Below are positions 11,064 to 24,700 of a stretch of 64,000 nt of DNA, one piece after another. How positions within the stretch are numbered: position 1 is the stretch's first letter; the number at the start of each line of letters is the position of its first letter. Source of the stretch: Owenia fusiformis (lineage: Eukaryota > Annelida > Polychaeta > Sabellida > Oweniidae). The stretch covers positions 3,990,571 to 4,054,570 of the forward strand of contig CAIIXF020000011.1 of NCBI GenBank assembly GCA_903813345.2. The letters are read 5' to 3'. The position numbers were made by a program, and so were the translations under genes. The notes under the pieces are model-generated. The model searched no databases. It was not told the DNA's origin and was given only the letters and a program-made list of their open reading frames with translations.

Positions 11064-12600
11064 TAGCTACAAGCCCTTGAGCCCTTACACTACAACAAGT
11101 GTGTCAGTGAGAAGGTGTTGCGTCAAGTAGATAGGCGGGGGGTCACAGAGGCGTGTATATCTCGTAGCAATTCAACCCTTATGTCTGCAACCTAAGTCGC
11201 AAGGGGGGGGGGGGTCGGAGGGGGTTAATTGGAGCCTTTCGGCGATTTTTTTTAATTGTCTGATTTTAATTAAGCTGGTGTTGCTTCTAACCTCATGAAT
11301 TACTCCTTCAGAGAAAAGAGGTCTACAAAGGACAAAGTCAACGTCAAAATTTATCTAGGAGATGTTAATTACTAACATGTTGGGATAAAATGTAAATTCT
11401 CATGAAAGATTTTTTATAATATTCAATTCGATCAACTTGTTTTTGTCTTAAGCATTCACATTTCAAATTGTACAACAGATTCTTATTATCAATTCAGTAA
11501 GACATTAATGTTCGACTTGGCATTATTCAATAAATATAATTTAGGTCCGTGTTTTGTCTAGTAATCATCTAGCAACGGCATATGAATTTGAATAACTTTA
11601 AATTAAAAAATGAGTGAGGGGAGGTAAACAACGACTAAGTTCATACATCCGTTCTCACCAAAGGATGAGTCTGGGAATGAGTCTGGGTATCGACTTAGAA
11701 AATATCGAAAATTGTAATGTCTGAAAAACCTACTCAATCACACATATTATTAAACTTCAATATCTTATCCTTCTTCTGAGATTACAAAAATATCAATTTG
11801 TATCACAATTGATGAAAAATATTGGCATCAAAGACAGTGCATATCACTTTGTCAGAATTGAAAAAAATCAATGGCAAATATTAAATGAATTAATTATGCA
11901 AAAAGTTTGAAACATATCTTCCAAAACATTGGTTACTTTCTTTGAATAGACATTGAATGGTATTTCTGGATAAGTGAATTGGTGTTTATCTGGGTAATCA
12001 AGGGATTATAGTCACTCAAAGTTACTGAGCATCCAGTTTTGAGACTTCAATTGTGTTGGTGATGTTACCCATATTTCAGTCAAATTCATGCTGAGCACAA
12101 CATTTTGGTTTAAATTCTATAATCTCTATACATGACCCTGGTGATGAAGAGTCAGAATCAGTCAAAAAACCTAAACCGGAAAACTGTGCTCATTGTGAAA
12201 ACTAAAAGTGAAGCAACTTTTTTCCTGATATTTCTTACAACAAATGGCAACCATTTGTTTTTCCCCCTTCAAATTAAACTGGCGGGAAATTCAAAAATTT
12301 GAAAAAAATTTTAATCCTTAAATATATTTCAAAAATATGATTTTCTTTTTAATTCTTCATCAGTCTTAAGTTATTTCTTCTTTGTATGTCATACATGTTG
12401 CCATTGGTGTTTTTCCTATTATAATGACTATTTTTTGTTTGTTAAGATACTTATTCTGACTCTCAGCAGGGGGTTAATTATGCATCAAAATTCGTGAAAA
12501 AGTAAATATACTTATTAAATATAACTAGGACAGTAATAAAAACCATATTTCACATACATTTGACTGAGGGACCAAAAGGGCATATACCCAGACACATCCT
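11064..12600. other. Intergenic, no gene seen
   Basis: AT-rich sequence upstream of EF-hand gene A with a G homopolymer near 11200. No motif-bearing reading frame or repeat structure was identified. Confidence 0.5.
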
Positions 12601-12601
12601 T

Positions 12602-12755
12602 TCCTATTGATAACATCCTTTCAAAACAACAAAACACTTTTTGAAAAAACAGTGTGTCGAAATTAAACATGATTTTCTTCAATTAAATTATTGAATGTTC
12701 ATTGTGTTCTATGATCCAGGGCAGGTATATAATGCCGAGATTGACTTGGCTTACC
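12602..12755 (+). promoter_or_regulatory. TATA-Inr promoter of EF-hand gene A
   Basis: A TATATAAT box at 12726-12733 is followed 29 bases on by an initiator-like CCATTCA (A at 12755). The 120 bp upstream, beginning CCTATTGATAACATCCTTTC, is clearly homologous to the region upstream of gene B (17841 onwards, CCCATTGATAACTTCCTTTG). The conservation of TATA, spacing and Inr in both paralogues supports a real core promoter. Confidence 0.75.
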
Positions 12756-12837
12756 ATTCAATTGCTGCAGCGACGGATTCTTCCAGAACTACTCCAACTA
12801 GATCCACAGAGGCTGGATATTAAAAGGCAAGTTAAGG
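12755..12837 (+). other. Non-coding first exon (5' UTR) of EF-hand gene A
   Basis: It runs from the inferred start at 12755 to a GTAAGT donor at 12838. The coding exon starts at an AG acceptor placed directly before the ATG at 14174. The matching exon in gene B has the same arrangement. A decayed copy of the promoter may lie at about 12938-12990 (AGGTATACAGTGCCG). Confidence 0.6.
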
Positions 12838-14173
12838 GTAAGTTAGTTTATTAAAAGTATGCGCAGTGGCCATATAAGGCATTTATGTAAAGTTCGGGGC
12901 AAGCACCTTCTGAATGTAGTATTCTTAGAAAAAAATCGCAGGTAGGTATACAGTGCCGCAAACTGGAACTACTTCATTCGACAATTTTCATTGGTGAGGC
13001 AGGGATTTTACCTTAAAGTGAGTCTCTATCTTGGTGTAGGGATATCTAAAATCGAGACGCAAAACCTATGTTATATGAGCCTGGCCATAGGAAAACCGGT
13101 CTTATCACAAAAATTAAAAATTCAAATTAAAAAAAATTCAAATTCAAATCTTTCTTTTGGTCTATATCTGCACAGAAAAATTGTTGAGACATAAGTCATG
13201 GCTCAATTGAAAGGACTCTTTGTGCTTTTTCAGGGAAACAAAAAATCAAAATATTGAAAAAATCTGTGATAAGACCCCTTACATTTATACGCCAGGACTT
13301 GAATTTTGTGAATATTTCCAATGTATTTTTCAATCTCGGTCCTTTTCATTTGTCAACTTATATTCAATTTAATCACCCTATTAAATATGTGTCACCTCCG
13401 TGTCATTCATTTTCTATTTGCTTAATCACATACGCAAAAAAAACAATTGATAAATCTTGTTTTTAGCAAATAGTTCTATAAAGATCAATGGTATTTTAAT
13501 GAACTATTTATTCAAATGAAATACCATGACCAATTCAAGTTTGTGTTGCTTGCCATGTCAAATCCAAGTGTGGTGCACATGTTCGTGTATTTAATGTGTT
13601 TCAAAAGCTCCTTCACCAAATCTGTGTTCTGAATTTCTATGGAAGTATTTCCAATCGTAACAAAACTGAGTTCACTTAGTTGGCATTGCATTCATTTAGT
13701 TATTTCATATATTAATTCTCGAGGATAAGATTCTGGTATGTATAATCATGGGTTTCTATTAGTGTTAAAAGATAAATACGTTTATATTTCTGTTTTCTTT
13801 CATTATACGCAACATTTGTCTGAAACAAGCATTCAAAAATTAACATAGGAATTCGATTAGGCCTGGGAGGTGAATACCATTTCCGTGAGCGGGATTGAAG
13901 GATAATTACGATTTTCAAGAGCGGGTTTGAGTGGGACGATACGATTTCTTTTTCAATATCAAGAATATTCCCGGGTGTTAACACAATGTATACACTTGTT
14001 GTATTGGGGTACTTATATGTTGTTAACATAACATATGTTGTTACCAATCACCATGTGATATATGTTATCAACCATGGTATAACCAGCTGATGTTCACCAA
14101 ATCAATATAAAAAATAAATTCCGAATTTGCATATAATACTAGAATACCATTTAATTTTCGAATGTTGTTTAAG

Positions 14174-16271
14174 ATGCAGTCACGCACGGTTATAAGTCTT
14201 GCTGTGGTTTTGCTTGGTGTGTTTCAAAAAGGGACAGCCACTGAGAAGAATGAAGTGCTCGAGGCTGTTCTAAAAAGGTATGAATAACTCATACTTTTAA
14301 ATTGTTTACATTTGTAATAAGCAGACATATGAAAAATAGGGGAATTCCCTGCCCCAGCCTCGTTCTGAGATGTGACCTTGAACTTTTCTATCATTAACAC
14401 TTTCGAAACTATATATATATTTACAAGTATTGACCAGGAACTCGTATGTCAAGTTGAAATCAAAACATCTTAGCACAAGTCACAGTGCCAAAGGGAGAGG
14501 ACCAAAAAACTGTAAAGAAACCTAGCAATCAAAGTATAAGTAACTTGTGATATGAAAATAGACCCTATATATCCCAAAACCATGATCTAGTTAGAAATAA
14601 GATATAGTGTTAAACTTATAATTCATTATGAACCCAAAGTACCCTGATTTTAGAATATATTATTATTTTAGAATATAATGTTTGAAACTATTCTAATTAC
14701 TTTTTTGCAGAAAACCAGAGATGTATAAGTCCACACATTTACTGGATGTATAATTCTAATCAAATTGTGTACAGGTACATTGTTTGAAACATTGTATTAC
14801 AGGATACTCGAAGACATGTTAGACGACCAAATCCAAGTAAAAGAGATTGATGCCAGCAGCATAAAGGATACTGCCGCCATGACGCTAACTAAATGCTTTC
14901 GCGCAACTACATTATCTAGTTTAGGAAAGTAAGTTTCTTGACTTAAATATTCTTTCGTTTTTCCATTCATTTCTTATTTTAAATATCATTTCCATTTGAA
15001 ATATTTTGTTTGAATATATTATCTATTGGCCGTCATTTTGCAAAATGTTAGTAAAAGTGATAAGTCATTTTTTTAGATTTTATTCTGCATATTTTGAATT
15101 ACAAAAATAGACGTTAGTTCTTGAAAATACTAGAGTTTTCAAATCCCGTTGTAGTATTGCTACTCAAAAGTAAACTTTAAAATTGTTGTTTCAACGCTAA
15201 TTTAGCATTTATAAGTACGAATAATTTTATTTTTAGGAAATTTAATATACTCGATGATGATAACTCAGATTCCATCACTCTTGAAGAATTTCAAGAGGGT
15301 CTGAACGACTTCAGATGTCAAATTAGCCAATCAGAAGCAAGACAACTCTTCAATTCCTTGGATATAAATGAGGATCACAAGTTGAACTCTAATGAATTCA
15401 TTAGGGCTTTCCAGGTAAGATGTTTTGAAAAATTAGTCAGACTTTGAAAAGAGGGAACTAAAAATTTCAAAAAGGCCGTAGTTACAGTAAGCTTTTATAT
15501 CCTGTTTAAGAGCACCTATCCTTACTATTGAAAATGAATTTTACCAAATACTTTCAAATAGAAAACATAAATGCTTCTTTTTAACATATCTGTATTAACA
15601 TCATTAAATTATTATTAAATAATAAACGGTCAGTATTAACACCCATTTTGTGGCACTGGGTTTGTTTAGAATAGATCACTCGGATAGGGTGTTAAACAAC
15701 GTAATTCAACGTAACGATTTGGGTTTACAAATTAACTAGATGGCACACAATGGACTATTTTAAAGAATGTTATCCATTTGCATATTTATAAATGTTCTGA
15801 GAAAAACTGTTTTATTTATCTCAGAAACCACTATCTTATACGAAGAAAGAGACTTTGGTGAAGGCATTTAATAAGGCTGACTCGAACCAGGATGGCGTGC
15901 TCAACTTAAGGGATGATTTGATTTCCGAAGTGTTTCTTGAGAACATGGACGAAGACGGAAATGGAGAAGTATGTATCCTTGTTCAAATGAATTCATACTG
16001 TTAAGTGTGTTTTTCAAACTTGTTTAATTTACGTAGCCTGTTAAGAGTCAATTATATTTGTAAAATTAGTTATATTAATTATTTAATTGGAGTGTTGATC
16101 ATTGCACTTGTATTCAAGATATCTTTTATTTGTATTCCTGATTTATTTATTCACGATATCTTGTATTTTTAGGCCAACATCCAGGAATTCGCTGATTATT
16201 ACAAGATATATCAAGGAATCTCTGATGCGTATTTTGAATATGCTTTAAAGAATGTGTGGACATTTGAATAA
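14174..16271 (+). CDS. Secreted four-EF-hand calcium-binding protein A
   Basis: Coding exons 14174-14277, 14803-14928, 15237-15414, 15825-15968 and 16173-16271 join in frame to 216 residues. The start is the ATG directly after an AG acceptor; an upstream in-frame ATG at 14162 would be intronic, and the paralogue shares the chosen start. Residues 1-22 are a signal peptide (core VISLAVVLLGVF). Residues 23-80 have no recognised domain. Four EF-hand loops follow: 83-94 (DDDNSDSITLEE), 119-130 (DINEDHKLNSNE), 155-166 (DSNQDGVLNLRD) and 178-189 (DEDGNGEANIQE), each with acidic or polar ligands at positions 1, 3, 5 and 12. There is no HDEL-type retention signal (the C terminus is VWTFE), so secretion is likely and calcium would be bound outside the cell. 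Its role is unknown. A paralogue (gene B) lies immediately downstream in the same orientation. Confidence 0.9.
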
Positions 16272-16437
16272 ATACTAAAGACTGAATTCGTAAAAAACTT
16301 CAACGAACTAGCTTTTGCTGAATATAGAATAGCTTCGTCAATATGTTACTCGTTGAGAAAAAATCAGCGAAGAACGTCATACACTTGCCTAACTAGACAG
16401 TACACAATATATTTGAAAACCCGAGAGTTTTAGGTAA

Positions 16438-16443
16438 AATAAA
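16438..16443 (+). terminator. Candidate poly(A) signal of EF-hand gene A
   Basis: An AATAAA lies 167 bases after the stop codon. The 3' UTR around it is alignable with that of gene B (shared TTCGTAAAAAACTTC, AATATGTTACTC and GAGTTTTA blocks). Confidence 0.55.
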
Positions 16444-17263
16444 TACGATGTATTTGTGTGCGCTTTACACATGTTTAATATAAAAAATCAACTCACTATG
16501 GCATTTTTAACTGACCTCCAGATTAAATACATTGTCCATAAATAGAATTTTTCAAGGATAATCCATGTAGCTACACCCAGCAGATATCTTTATTTTAAGA
16601 ATGACTATAATATTGTATACATTCTCTAACCCCTAGAAATCATTTTAAAACTTAACCGGGAGTACATTGTTATTATTAAGTAGACATCAATTGTTTGTTA
16701 TTCCATCAATGCGAGCGAGTTTGGCTTCGTAGAATATTAACATTTAAAAATAATGCTCGGGTATTCACTTCAATAAAGTTAAATATTTGAATATTAAAAT
16801 GGCCATGACATAAATATGCTTTATAATTTAAAAAAAAGCTGTTGTCAGCGAGTTTGTTTTTTCTTAAAGCTAGCAAACATTTGATCCCCCATGTTAGGGA
16901 ATAGGATATTATAGAGTAAAGAGACTGTGATATCCCCAAAACTATGATAGGATTTTTTAATTGTTGCACACTGGAAAGTTTAATAGTTAAAATTTAGACT
17001 AAGAAAAAACATAGTTCATCGGCTACCTTTTTTATAGTGGTCTTCAAAAAATACTTTTTTTCAAATTGTGTATGTTTTGTCTAATATCATTGCTAGTTGA
17101 AATGTGCACCAAGGTGCTTTAAACCATTATAAATGCACTGCTGGGAATACATTAAATCCATCAAAATTATGTATCGATATAAATACTCTTAGACTAATGA
17201 TCGCTTTTTCACTCTAATAAAATCTCGTATGATACACAAAAACGAAAGTGCAATAACAAATTA

Positions 17264-17760
17264 AGAACTTAATTATAACACATTCAAAAGTAACTTTGCC
17301 TATGACAATTATTTAGATGTTATAAAACGTTTTGACCTGCGTAAAGAGTTTACTAAACTTAGAATAAGTGCACATAATCTTCAATTTGAACTCGGTCGCT
17401 ACACAAGACCAAAACCGACACCACTGGAAGGAAGAAAATGCGAAACATGCAATGTTATAGAAAATGAAGAACGCTATCTCCTTCACTGTGCGAAATATAA
17501 TAAACAAAGAAGTATAATGTTGTCTAAAATGAAAATGCCAGTACAAGAAAATGTATTTATTTATTTGATGTCTGGTAAAGATCAAAACTGTATAAATGTA
17601 GCAAAATATATATTTACATCCAGTACCAACAGCTACATCTCTAGTGCACAAATGCATGTAAATATCTTCTTTTTCGTTCCTTTATAATTGTTATAATTTT
17701 TTGTTTATACATGTACTTGACCCCAAGGGGTGTGAATGTACTTGAAGAATAAATAAATAT
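17264..17760 (+). mobile_element. 5'-truncated LINE: C-terminal reverse-transcriptase ORF fragment and tail
   Basis: After an in-frame stop near 17263, a frame reads about 140 residues to a stop near 17687. It shows the typical C-terminal segment of LINE ORF2: LRKEFTKLRISAHNLQFELG, then a CCHC-like KCETCNV-x10-LLHCAKY. A 3' UTR follows, with the inverted pair GTACTTGACCCC/GGGGTGTGAATGTAC and an AATAAATAAATATAAAG tail (about 17745-17763). The minus-strand open frame over the same bases is a shadow. It is a dead copy lying between the two EF-hand genes. Confidence 0.8.
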
Positions 17761-17840
17761 AAAGTAAAAAGTGTAATATCACGAAATTGATGTCCTCAAG
17801 CTGAACAACTACTTTACTAACACTCGTGAAAAGCAATTTT

Positions 17841-18002
17841 CCCATTGATAACTTCCTTTGAAAAGAGTATATTAAAGCTTTTTGAAAACAAATCAGCGTG
17901 TCAAGGTAAAACGATTATCAACGACATCAACTGAATTGAATTTCATGGGAGCCGAGCCAAGATGCATGGTAGGTATATAATGAAAGTGGACTAGTGTGAC
18001 CA
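17841..18002 (+). promoter_or_regulatory. TATA-Inr promoter of EF-hand gene B
   Basis: TATATAAT lies at 17974-17981 with a CCATTCA initiator 28 bases downstream (A at 18002). It is homologous to the promoter of gene A, including the upstream block around TTGATAAC. The duplication therefore carried the promoter with it. Confidence 0.75.
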
Positions 18003-18064
18003 TTCACCTACATCAGCGAAGGACTTTTTAGCAGATATACTCCCAACTAGCACATATTATTAAG
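18002..18064 (+). other. Non-coding first exon (5' UTR) of EF-hand gene B
   Basis: From the inferred start at 18002 to a GTATGT donor at 18065. The next exon begins at the ATG at 18763, directly after TTAATTCAG, exactly as in gene A. Confidence 0.6.
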
Positions 18065-18158
18065 GTATGTTATTATAAACTTAAAGTATTTGTGTGGAAA
18101 CTTCAAACAGAAAATGTTAATAGAATCATGGAGAAGTAGCTACCATGTTTCTGGTACT

Positions 18159-18282
18159 GTAGTTCAACAAGTTAAACCTAGTCTGGGCCTTATTTCTTAT
18201 CTGACATATCTTGTGGCCCGCAACAATAACATTCAGATTAATAAATGAAAGCCGTGGTATTGGGTTTAACTTGTTGAACTAC
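18159..18282. mobile_element. 124-bp MITE-like inverted repeat
   Basis: Perfect 20-bp inverted ends GTAGTTCAACAAGTTAAACC (18159-18178) and its complement (18263-18282) lie in the 5' UTR intron of gene B. It has no coding capacity. Confidence 0.75.
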
Positions 18283-18762
18283 TGAATACTGTAGAAAATG
18301 CAAAGTGATCATTATTGCTCTTTTTGATGGAATCATTTAGCACATTGAAAGCCCCTTTGTTTTTACCGTGCTTCATCCCATGAAACTCGAGCCACTGTTG
18401 ACTACACGATGAATTTCTAAATGTAAAATTCAGTAAATCGATAAATATTCGCGAATCAGTGATTGTTATTTGTAGTACATTTTGGCATATGAATGTTAGA
18501 GACAAAAAATAATTGAAATCAACACGCCAAGTTCTAGAACAGCGGACAAATCGTGTGATCCCAACCTGTGTGGATATATTCTCAATAATTCATGAATTCT
18601 TAGAATTTTGGGATAACAATATGTATAATTTACATTACCATTGTTTTATCTGTTCTATATTTAATTCTATATAATGAACACTGAACTGATTTTCGAAAGT
18701 TATATAATAAAGCAGCACATGTATACATCGTTTTAATTCGCTTTCGAATGGTGTTAATTCAG

Positions 18763-21700
18763 ATGCAGTCACTCGCGGTAATAAGTTTTGCAGTGGTTTT
18801 GCTTGGTGTGTTTCAAAGAGGGACAGCCATTGACGAGAATGGAGTCATTGAAGGCGTTCTAAAAAGGTATTCACTAAATCAATAGAGGGTTTAAGCTAGC
18901 ACTGTTTTTCACAACCTAAACGCGAACGTAAGCTATTTAAGCGATGCATTTGTATAGGCGATTTGTCATACGCATAGGTTGGTGTTTCGATTTCATGTGC
19001 AAGCTTAAACTACCTATTATCTCCATATACCCCCAGCTTGAATCCACGACGCATTTCTTTTTGCAGGGCTATTTGAAAGATGTATAAGATGTATAAATAA
19101 TCCACAGACCTAAAATACTGCTAAATGAAATGCCATAACAAAAGTTAAATGGGGTTAGGGTAATTGACAATTTTGCCATATGAATCTAGCTCTACCTTTT
19201 GCTCAGTTGCGGCCATTTGGAGCATGTAATGTTAATGATGACAGTTCCTGAACCAATTGACTGGTCATATTGAACAAATTCCATAGAACTGTTTCTTCTT
19301 TTTTCCGGTGTAAAATGGTAGGAGGTCTTATCAAATTATGGTCCTACTGTTCATTGATTTATATGGTGATCCCTTTCCCTTATTATCTTACACAATCAGG
19401 GCCAGAAAGGGCCGTTAAGAAAGGAGACCATAATCCCTGGGGGACCATAATTTCTTTCACACCGGTCATCCTGTATACATGTGATGATCAAGAAGGTATT
19501 ATTATTGCTACACTGGATTACAACGGGACTATTGGATCAATTACTAAAGAGTATGTGCTAGTATAAAGAGTGATGGAAAAATTCTGGTCCAGAACTTCAA
19601 AAATACAAAGTCCATGGTTTCAAATAATGTTTTTTTTTCACAAATCATTTAATTTTAAGCCAAGGATTAAGAAACGGTTGTCTTTTGATTAGTTCTTTAA
19701 TTTTTATTTGATTGACGCTTGCAAGATACGAGATGATAAGAACATTGAATTATGAAGGCATCAAGATAAACGCTACTGAAATCAAATTGACTAATTACCC
19801 AGACGGTATAACAATTTCAATTAAAAATACAAAATCCATCCCTAGAAAACATACGGACACATTATTTCATACATCTATTAAATATGGATAAAGCTTAAAC
19901 AAACCCTATTTGGCTTTGTTGAAATAAGAATAATACTGTTCGTTCACCAGAATTTGACTGACAAACTGGTAAATCAGCAAAACTAAAAATATTAGGAGTA
20001 TGTTTTTCAAATTATAAATCAGCACATCTATTAGATGCAAATTGGCGGGTCAAAATAGATAAGATGAAATGCATTATGAAATGTTTAAACAGAAGAAACT
20101 TATCTCTGGCTGGTAAAGTACTTTTGTAAAAAAGCTTACTGCATTACGAATTTCACATAATGCTAAGAGGAGGGAAAACCCCATGATTCAATTGATGACA
20201 TACGATTTCCTCCTTCGCGCACCTCCTTTCCCGGAAGTACACACCCTCCATCTTGGTTTTCAAATTCACCTAGTTTTAAACCAATCAACGATCGACTCGC
20301 TTAACCAATCGGCGACGATGTTATCTCAATAAAGATTTACATTATAAGCGTATGTCATCTTTGAACCCTGGGGTTTCTCCCCCTCTTCATAATGCTTATG
20401 GCATTCACATTTTTATTATAATAAATATGCGATTTTTCTATTACTTTTTTTTAACTCAAAATTGGTTGGTATTGTTGCCAATGTCATGCAATTACCTTTT
20501 TTGGGGTTTTTTATTGGTTTTTCAGAAAAAGTAGTACAAAAATTGTTCTACATACCATTGTTCTTGTAAATGGACATTTAAAACCATATGAGGTAATTTC
20601 TTAATTAATAGGAAAAAACGCTAAAACTTTAATGCAATATAACAGTTTAAGAGCTTGACGTTTAGTAGATGTTCGAATCAGCTATTTAAATGCACATCAG
20701 ACACCGGTCTTTTAAGTAACCATTGGAAAAGTTTCCATTGTACAAGGGCCGATCAAAAAGTTTCTTACCGTTGGCTCTAGATTTTATAATAAGAGGAGTT
20801 GGATGCTCAAATTTTTACAACTGCATGTACATATCCACATGGTGGTTTATTAATATAGCACAATCTGATTTATGTAAATTAAAAAAAAGCAAAAAAAAAC
20901 ATAGAACAACACTTTACATTGTAATACAATCAAAAATATTTGGAAAGGTGTGGCTTTGAATCTAATGAGAAAATAGCGATAGGAATATTATATCAAATGT
21001 TATTATATAAGTCACTTGTAAAAAAGAAAACTAAAATTAAGTTTTCAAAGAAACATGAAAATTCAGTAGCATGGAAAAATCTATTTAAAGGTATTCATGA
21101 AGTAGTTTTTGGGAAAATCGTTCGTGAAGAGAAAGCGATTCGCAAATATTTGTGGATTAATTTTACCTTTCAAAATTCATAAAAATAGTCAATACTGGCT
21201 CGATTTTCATGAAATAAACATGTTGGAAGGGAATTCAGAAAACCAGAACTTCTTTAGTCCACAGAATATTTTAGATGTATATTGTTTTAGATATTGTATT
21301 ACAGGATACTTGAAGACTTGTTGGATAGCAGAATCCAAGTAAAAGAGTTAGATGCTAGCAGTATAAAGGATCCTGCACCCACAGCGCTCACCGAATGCAT
21401 TGGAGATACTTCGTTAATTGGTTTAGGAAGGTAAAACCATTTCGTCCCTTCACTTAATACCTCAATGTTCTCTCATATATGCCTCTAAGTCACATTTGCT
21501 CCAATTCATCGGCCGACGACTGGACGATTGTAGTATTTTGTTCAAAACGGATTTTAACCAGCTCCAAACTTTAAAAAAAAAATCATGTACAAGCTCTCAG
21601 GAGTTTTCATCTGACAGCAAATTTGAGACTTGACCTTCAATATTTAAAAATAGCCAGTAATCAGTTATTACTATTCACTAGCGAAAGTTGATGAAATTCT

Positions 21701-24700
21701 TTCATTTTCATCATTTTGAATGAATCCATCTTTCTTTTAAAATTTGTACAATAAATCACTAAAATTGCACTTCTATTTAGGTACCATAACAAGACATATT
21801 TTGGTTTGTAAAATTTATCATTATTTTGGATAAACAGGAATAAAACATGAACATTTTTCTTAGAAAATTTTAGCAAAAATAGCTGAGGCTTTTGATCGAA
21901 AACATGGAAGAAAATGTCGGACATTTTATTTTGTAGCTGCAGCTTTAGATGAGCATAGATCGTGGAACAAAAAAGCTGAAGAGAAAGGATCGGTACACAT
22001 GCAAATGACATCGGGCCCCGTTCGAGAAGTCATTACGGGCAAAAAGGAGCACGACCCTCGTACGGGCTCGGACGGAGCTCATTTTGAAACACGTACAAGC
22101 TCGTACGATGCTCATCATTGTTCTTTTCGAGGCCCGTACGAACATGTATGAGGCTCGTAATTTCGAGCCCCGTACAAGCCCGTACGCAATGCTCATAATT
22201 GTTCTTTTCGAGGCCCGTACATGTACGAGGCTTGTAATTTCGAGGCCCGTACGAGCTCTTACGAGGCCCGTTATTGGATTCTTTTACAGCAAAAAAACTT
22301 ATTTAATGACATGATACATCATTCACGTGTTTATCTATTCTATGTGTGTTTAATCATATTAAGCATTTTTCATTCTACACACCATTTTAACCCATTATCG
22401 CACGCATGTTTTTGTATCAATTCACTTCACTTGTAGAGAAATATGGTGTCTCCCATTGGTAGTCCTGTTCCCTAGCTTTTATACTGTTTATCATGATGAT
22501 TCAGACAAGCGCGAATATTTCGAAATCATCGAAGACATATTAACTTAAAATTAAACATAATTGAAATGCAATTTTTATAGTATATAATCTCGTATAAAAA
22601 ATATATCTCGTATCAAAATAAACAAGTAATTACAAGCCTTGTTACGGGCATCGCACAGGCAAGTACAAGGCTCGAAAATTACAAGCTAAATGCGGGTCTC
22701 TTAACAGGCACAGTACGAGCAAGAACGGGGATCGAAAATTACGATTAATAACGGGGCTCGTTACGAGCACCGTACGGTCAAGTACAGGGGTCGAAAATAC
22801 GGGCTATTACGGGTCTTGTAATTGCATCTTACGAGGCTCGAAAATTACAAGCAATTACGAGACTCGTAACGAGGCCCTTACGTGGTTACGTGGTACAGGG
22901 CCCGTTTACTCAACGAGCTACGTACCACGATGCCCGTGTCAAGCAGCGTGCCTACTAGGCACGCAGTTTGAAACTCTGACAAACTGCGCGCATATTTCAA
23001 AATGTGAGACGGGGAGGACACGACTCCCAAAAGAGCCAAAATACGAAAAATACAAGGTTCGTCTCGTTCTAAAGATAGTATCATTCTGTGAAGATGAACT
23101 TAATTTACTCAAAGTACTCAATGTTTTTCCCGATGTAAACCTAGTTATCTCAATATAAGGGTCTTAAGTAACTTCTGTGTTCAAAATTTACAGTGTAAAG
23201 TTATATCAATGTCTTTTTATCGTCATTTGCCGTTTATTCAGCCATTGTGTCTGTGTATGCTAGAATATATAGGATCCCTCCATCTGATTAAATCAGCAAA
23301 GTTTGTGTTCAAAACGATAATACACCATAAACGTGATTTAAACATTTTTCTTGTCAAACTGCGCGCCTATATTCACATGTATTTCCCAAACTGCGTGCCT
23401 AATATTTCCAAACTGCTTGCCTATCCAAGCTTGTTTTGTATTATTAGAAAACATAAGCGCCATACAAGGCACATATGTGTCTAAAAGTAGAACCCCATAA
23501 TTGAAACACTATGAGAGTCCATCCACCAAGATGGTGATCTGAAAATAAAAGTTTTTTTCGTTCCCAACTTAATTGTCACTTCTATTATACATTTTGACTT
23601 TCAATATGAAAATCTCATAAAATCTGACGATAAAGCAAAATTTCCAAAGCTACATGAAAAACACCTACACCTCTGCAGAAATTCCAATGATAATATGTAG
23701 TTTTAATAGTGTATGCGCACAGTTTGTAATTTCTGGCTAAAATAGGCGCGCAGTTTGTGATTTATTTCTTTTTAATCTCCTGATTATCTGTTTTATCTCG
23801 AAATATTTTGAATTATACATGATAAATGTGTAAGGAATTAAATATAAAACGAGTCTAAAGTATTTGTCATTTTTGTTTAAAGTGCTAGATCGATTTACAT
23901 ATATACATTCCCGTTAAATCATTGACGAAAATGCCATTAATCTGCTTATGTTTTAAAACTTAGATTCATTTGCACATAGTTTTTGCTAGTATTTGCAAGA
24001 TTCGTATATTCGCCACAGAATGAACGCATTGAACAAGAAAACAATGCAGGATAAATGTCTTTAAATTACGTTTCAAAATACAGACTCCAACTTAAATGAT
24101 GCAATGTTTCTAGGCACGCAGTTTGTGATCGAAACAAACTGCGCGCCTAAGTAGGCGCGCAGCTTGACATGGGCACCGTGCGTACGGACTTGGACGGGGT
24201 CCGATGAAATTTGCCTGTGTATCAATATGGCAAACTAAATTCAACATTGTTTTTATTTTAAGTGAAATATTGAAAACATTCTGTAAAAAACATGGTCCTT
24301 TATGTTATGGTCACTGATTGACAACAATTTAATACGGAAACTATTTATATATATTTTATATAATTGTTTTTTTGTGAACATTTTTTTTTGTTTTAGTGCA
24401 ATTGTTTTTTGTCCCTTTCTACTAATTCTTGAGAATGGAATAAAATATCTTTCCAAATCTTGTGTTGGAACAAAATAGCACATACAACATTTTCTTAGAC
24501 CTCTCAATATTATAGATAGGCCTATACGAAGGAAAGTTTCGTTCATTATACGAAAGGTATTCAAAATTTAAAACAGAAATCCCAAAATATATAAAAATTA
24601 AAGTAAACCTCTTATTTCATTAACAAGATACTTTTTTAATGAACCAAACTTTCCTTACAATTTCAATATTGAGTTTTGTCACAATATTACACAAGTCCTT

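Noticed and set aside
13712-14047. 111-codon minus-strand frame upstream of EF-hand gene A coding exon 1
   Set aside because: No motif; it falls within the 5' UTR intron of gene A, in AT-rich sequence with short local repeats (ATATGTTGTTA).
17313-17657. Minus-strand frame of 114 codons
   Set aside because: It is the shadow of the LINE reverse-transcriptase fragment read on the plus strand.
19270-19566. 98-codon frame in intron 1 of EF-hand gene B
   Set aside because: It contains internal inverted and direct repeats (AATTATGGTCC, ACCATAATCCC, GACCATAATTTC), has no motif, and lies beside LINE remnants.
22084-22436. Several frames across the CGTACGAGG arrays
   Set aside because: They reflect subrepeats of the foldback-like element, with related peptides in more than one frame.
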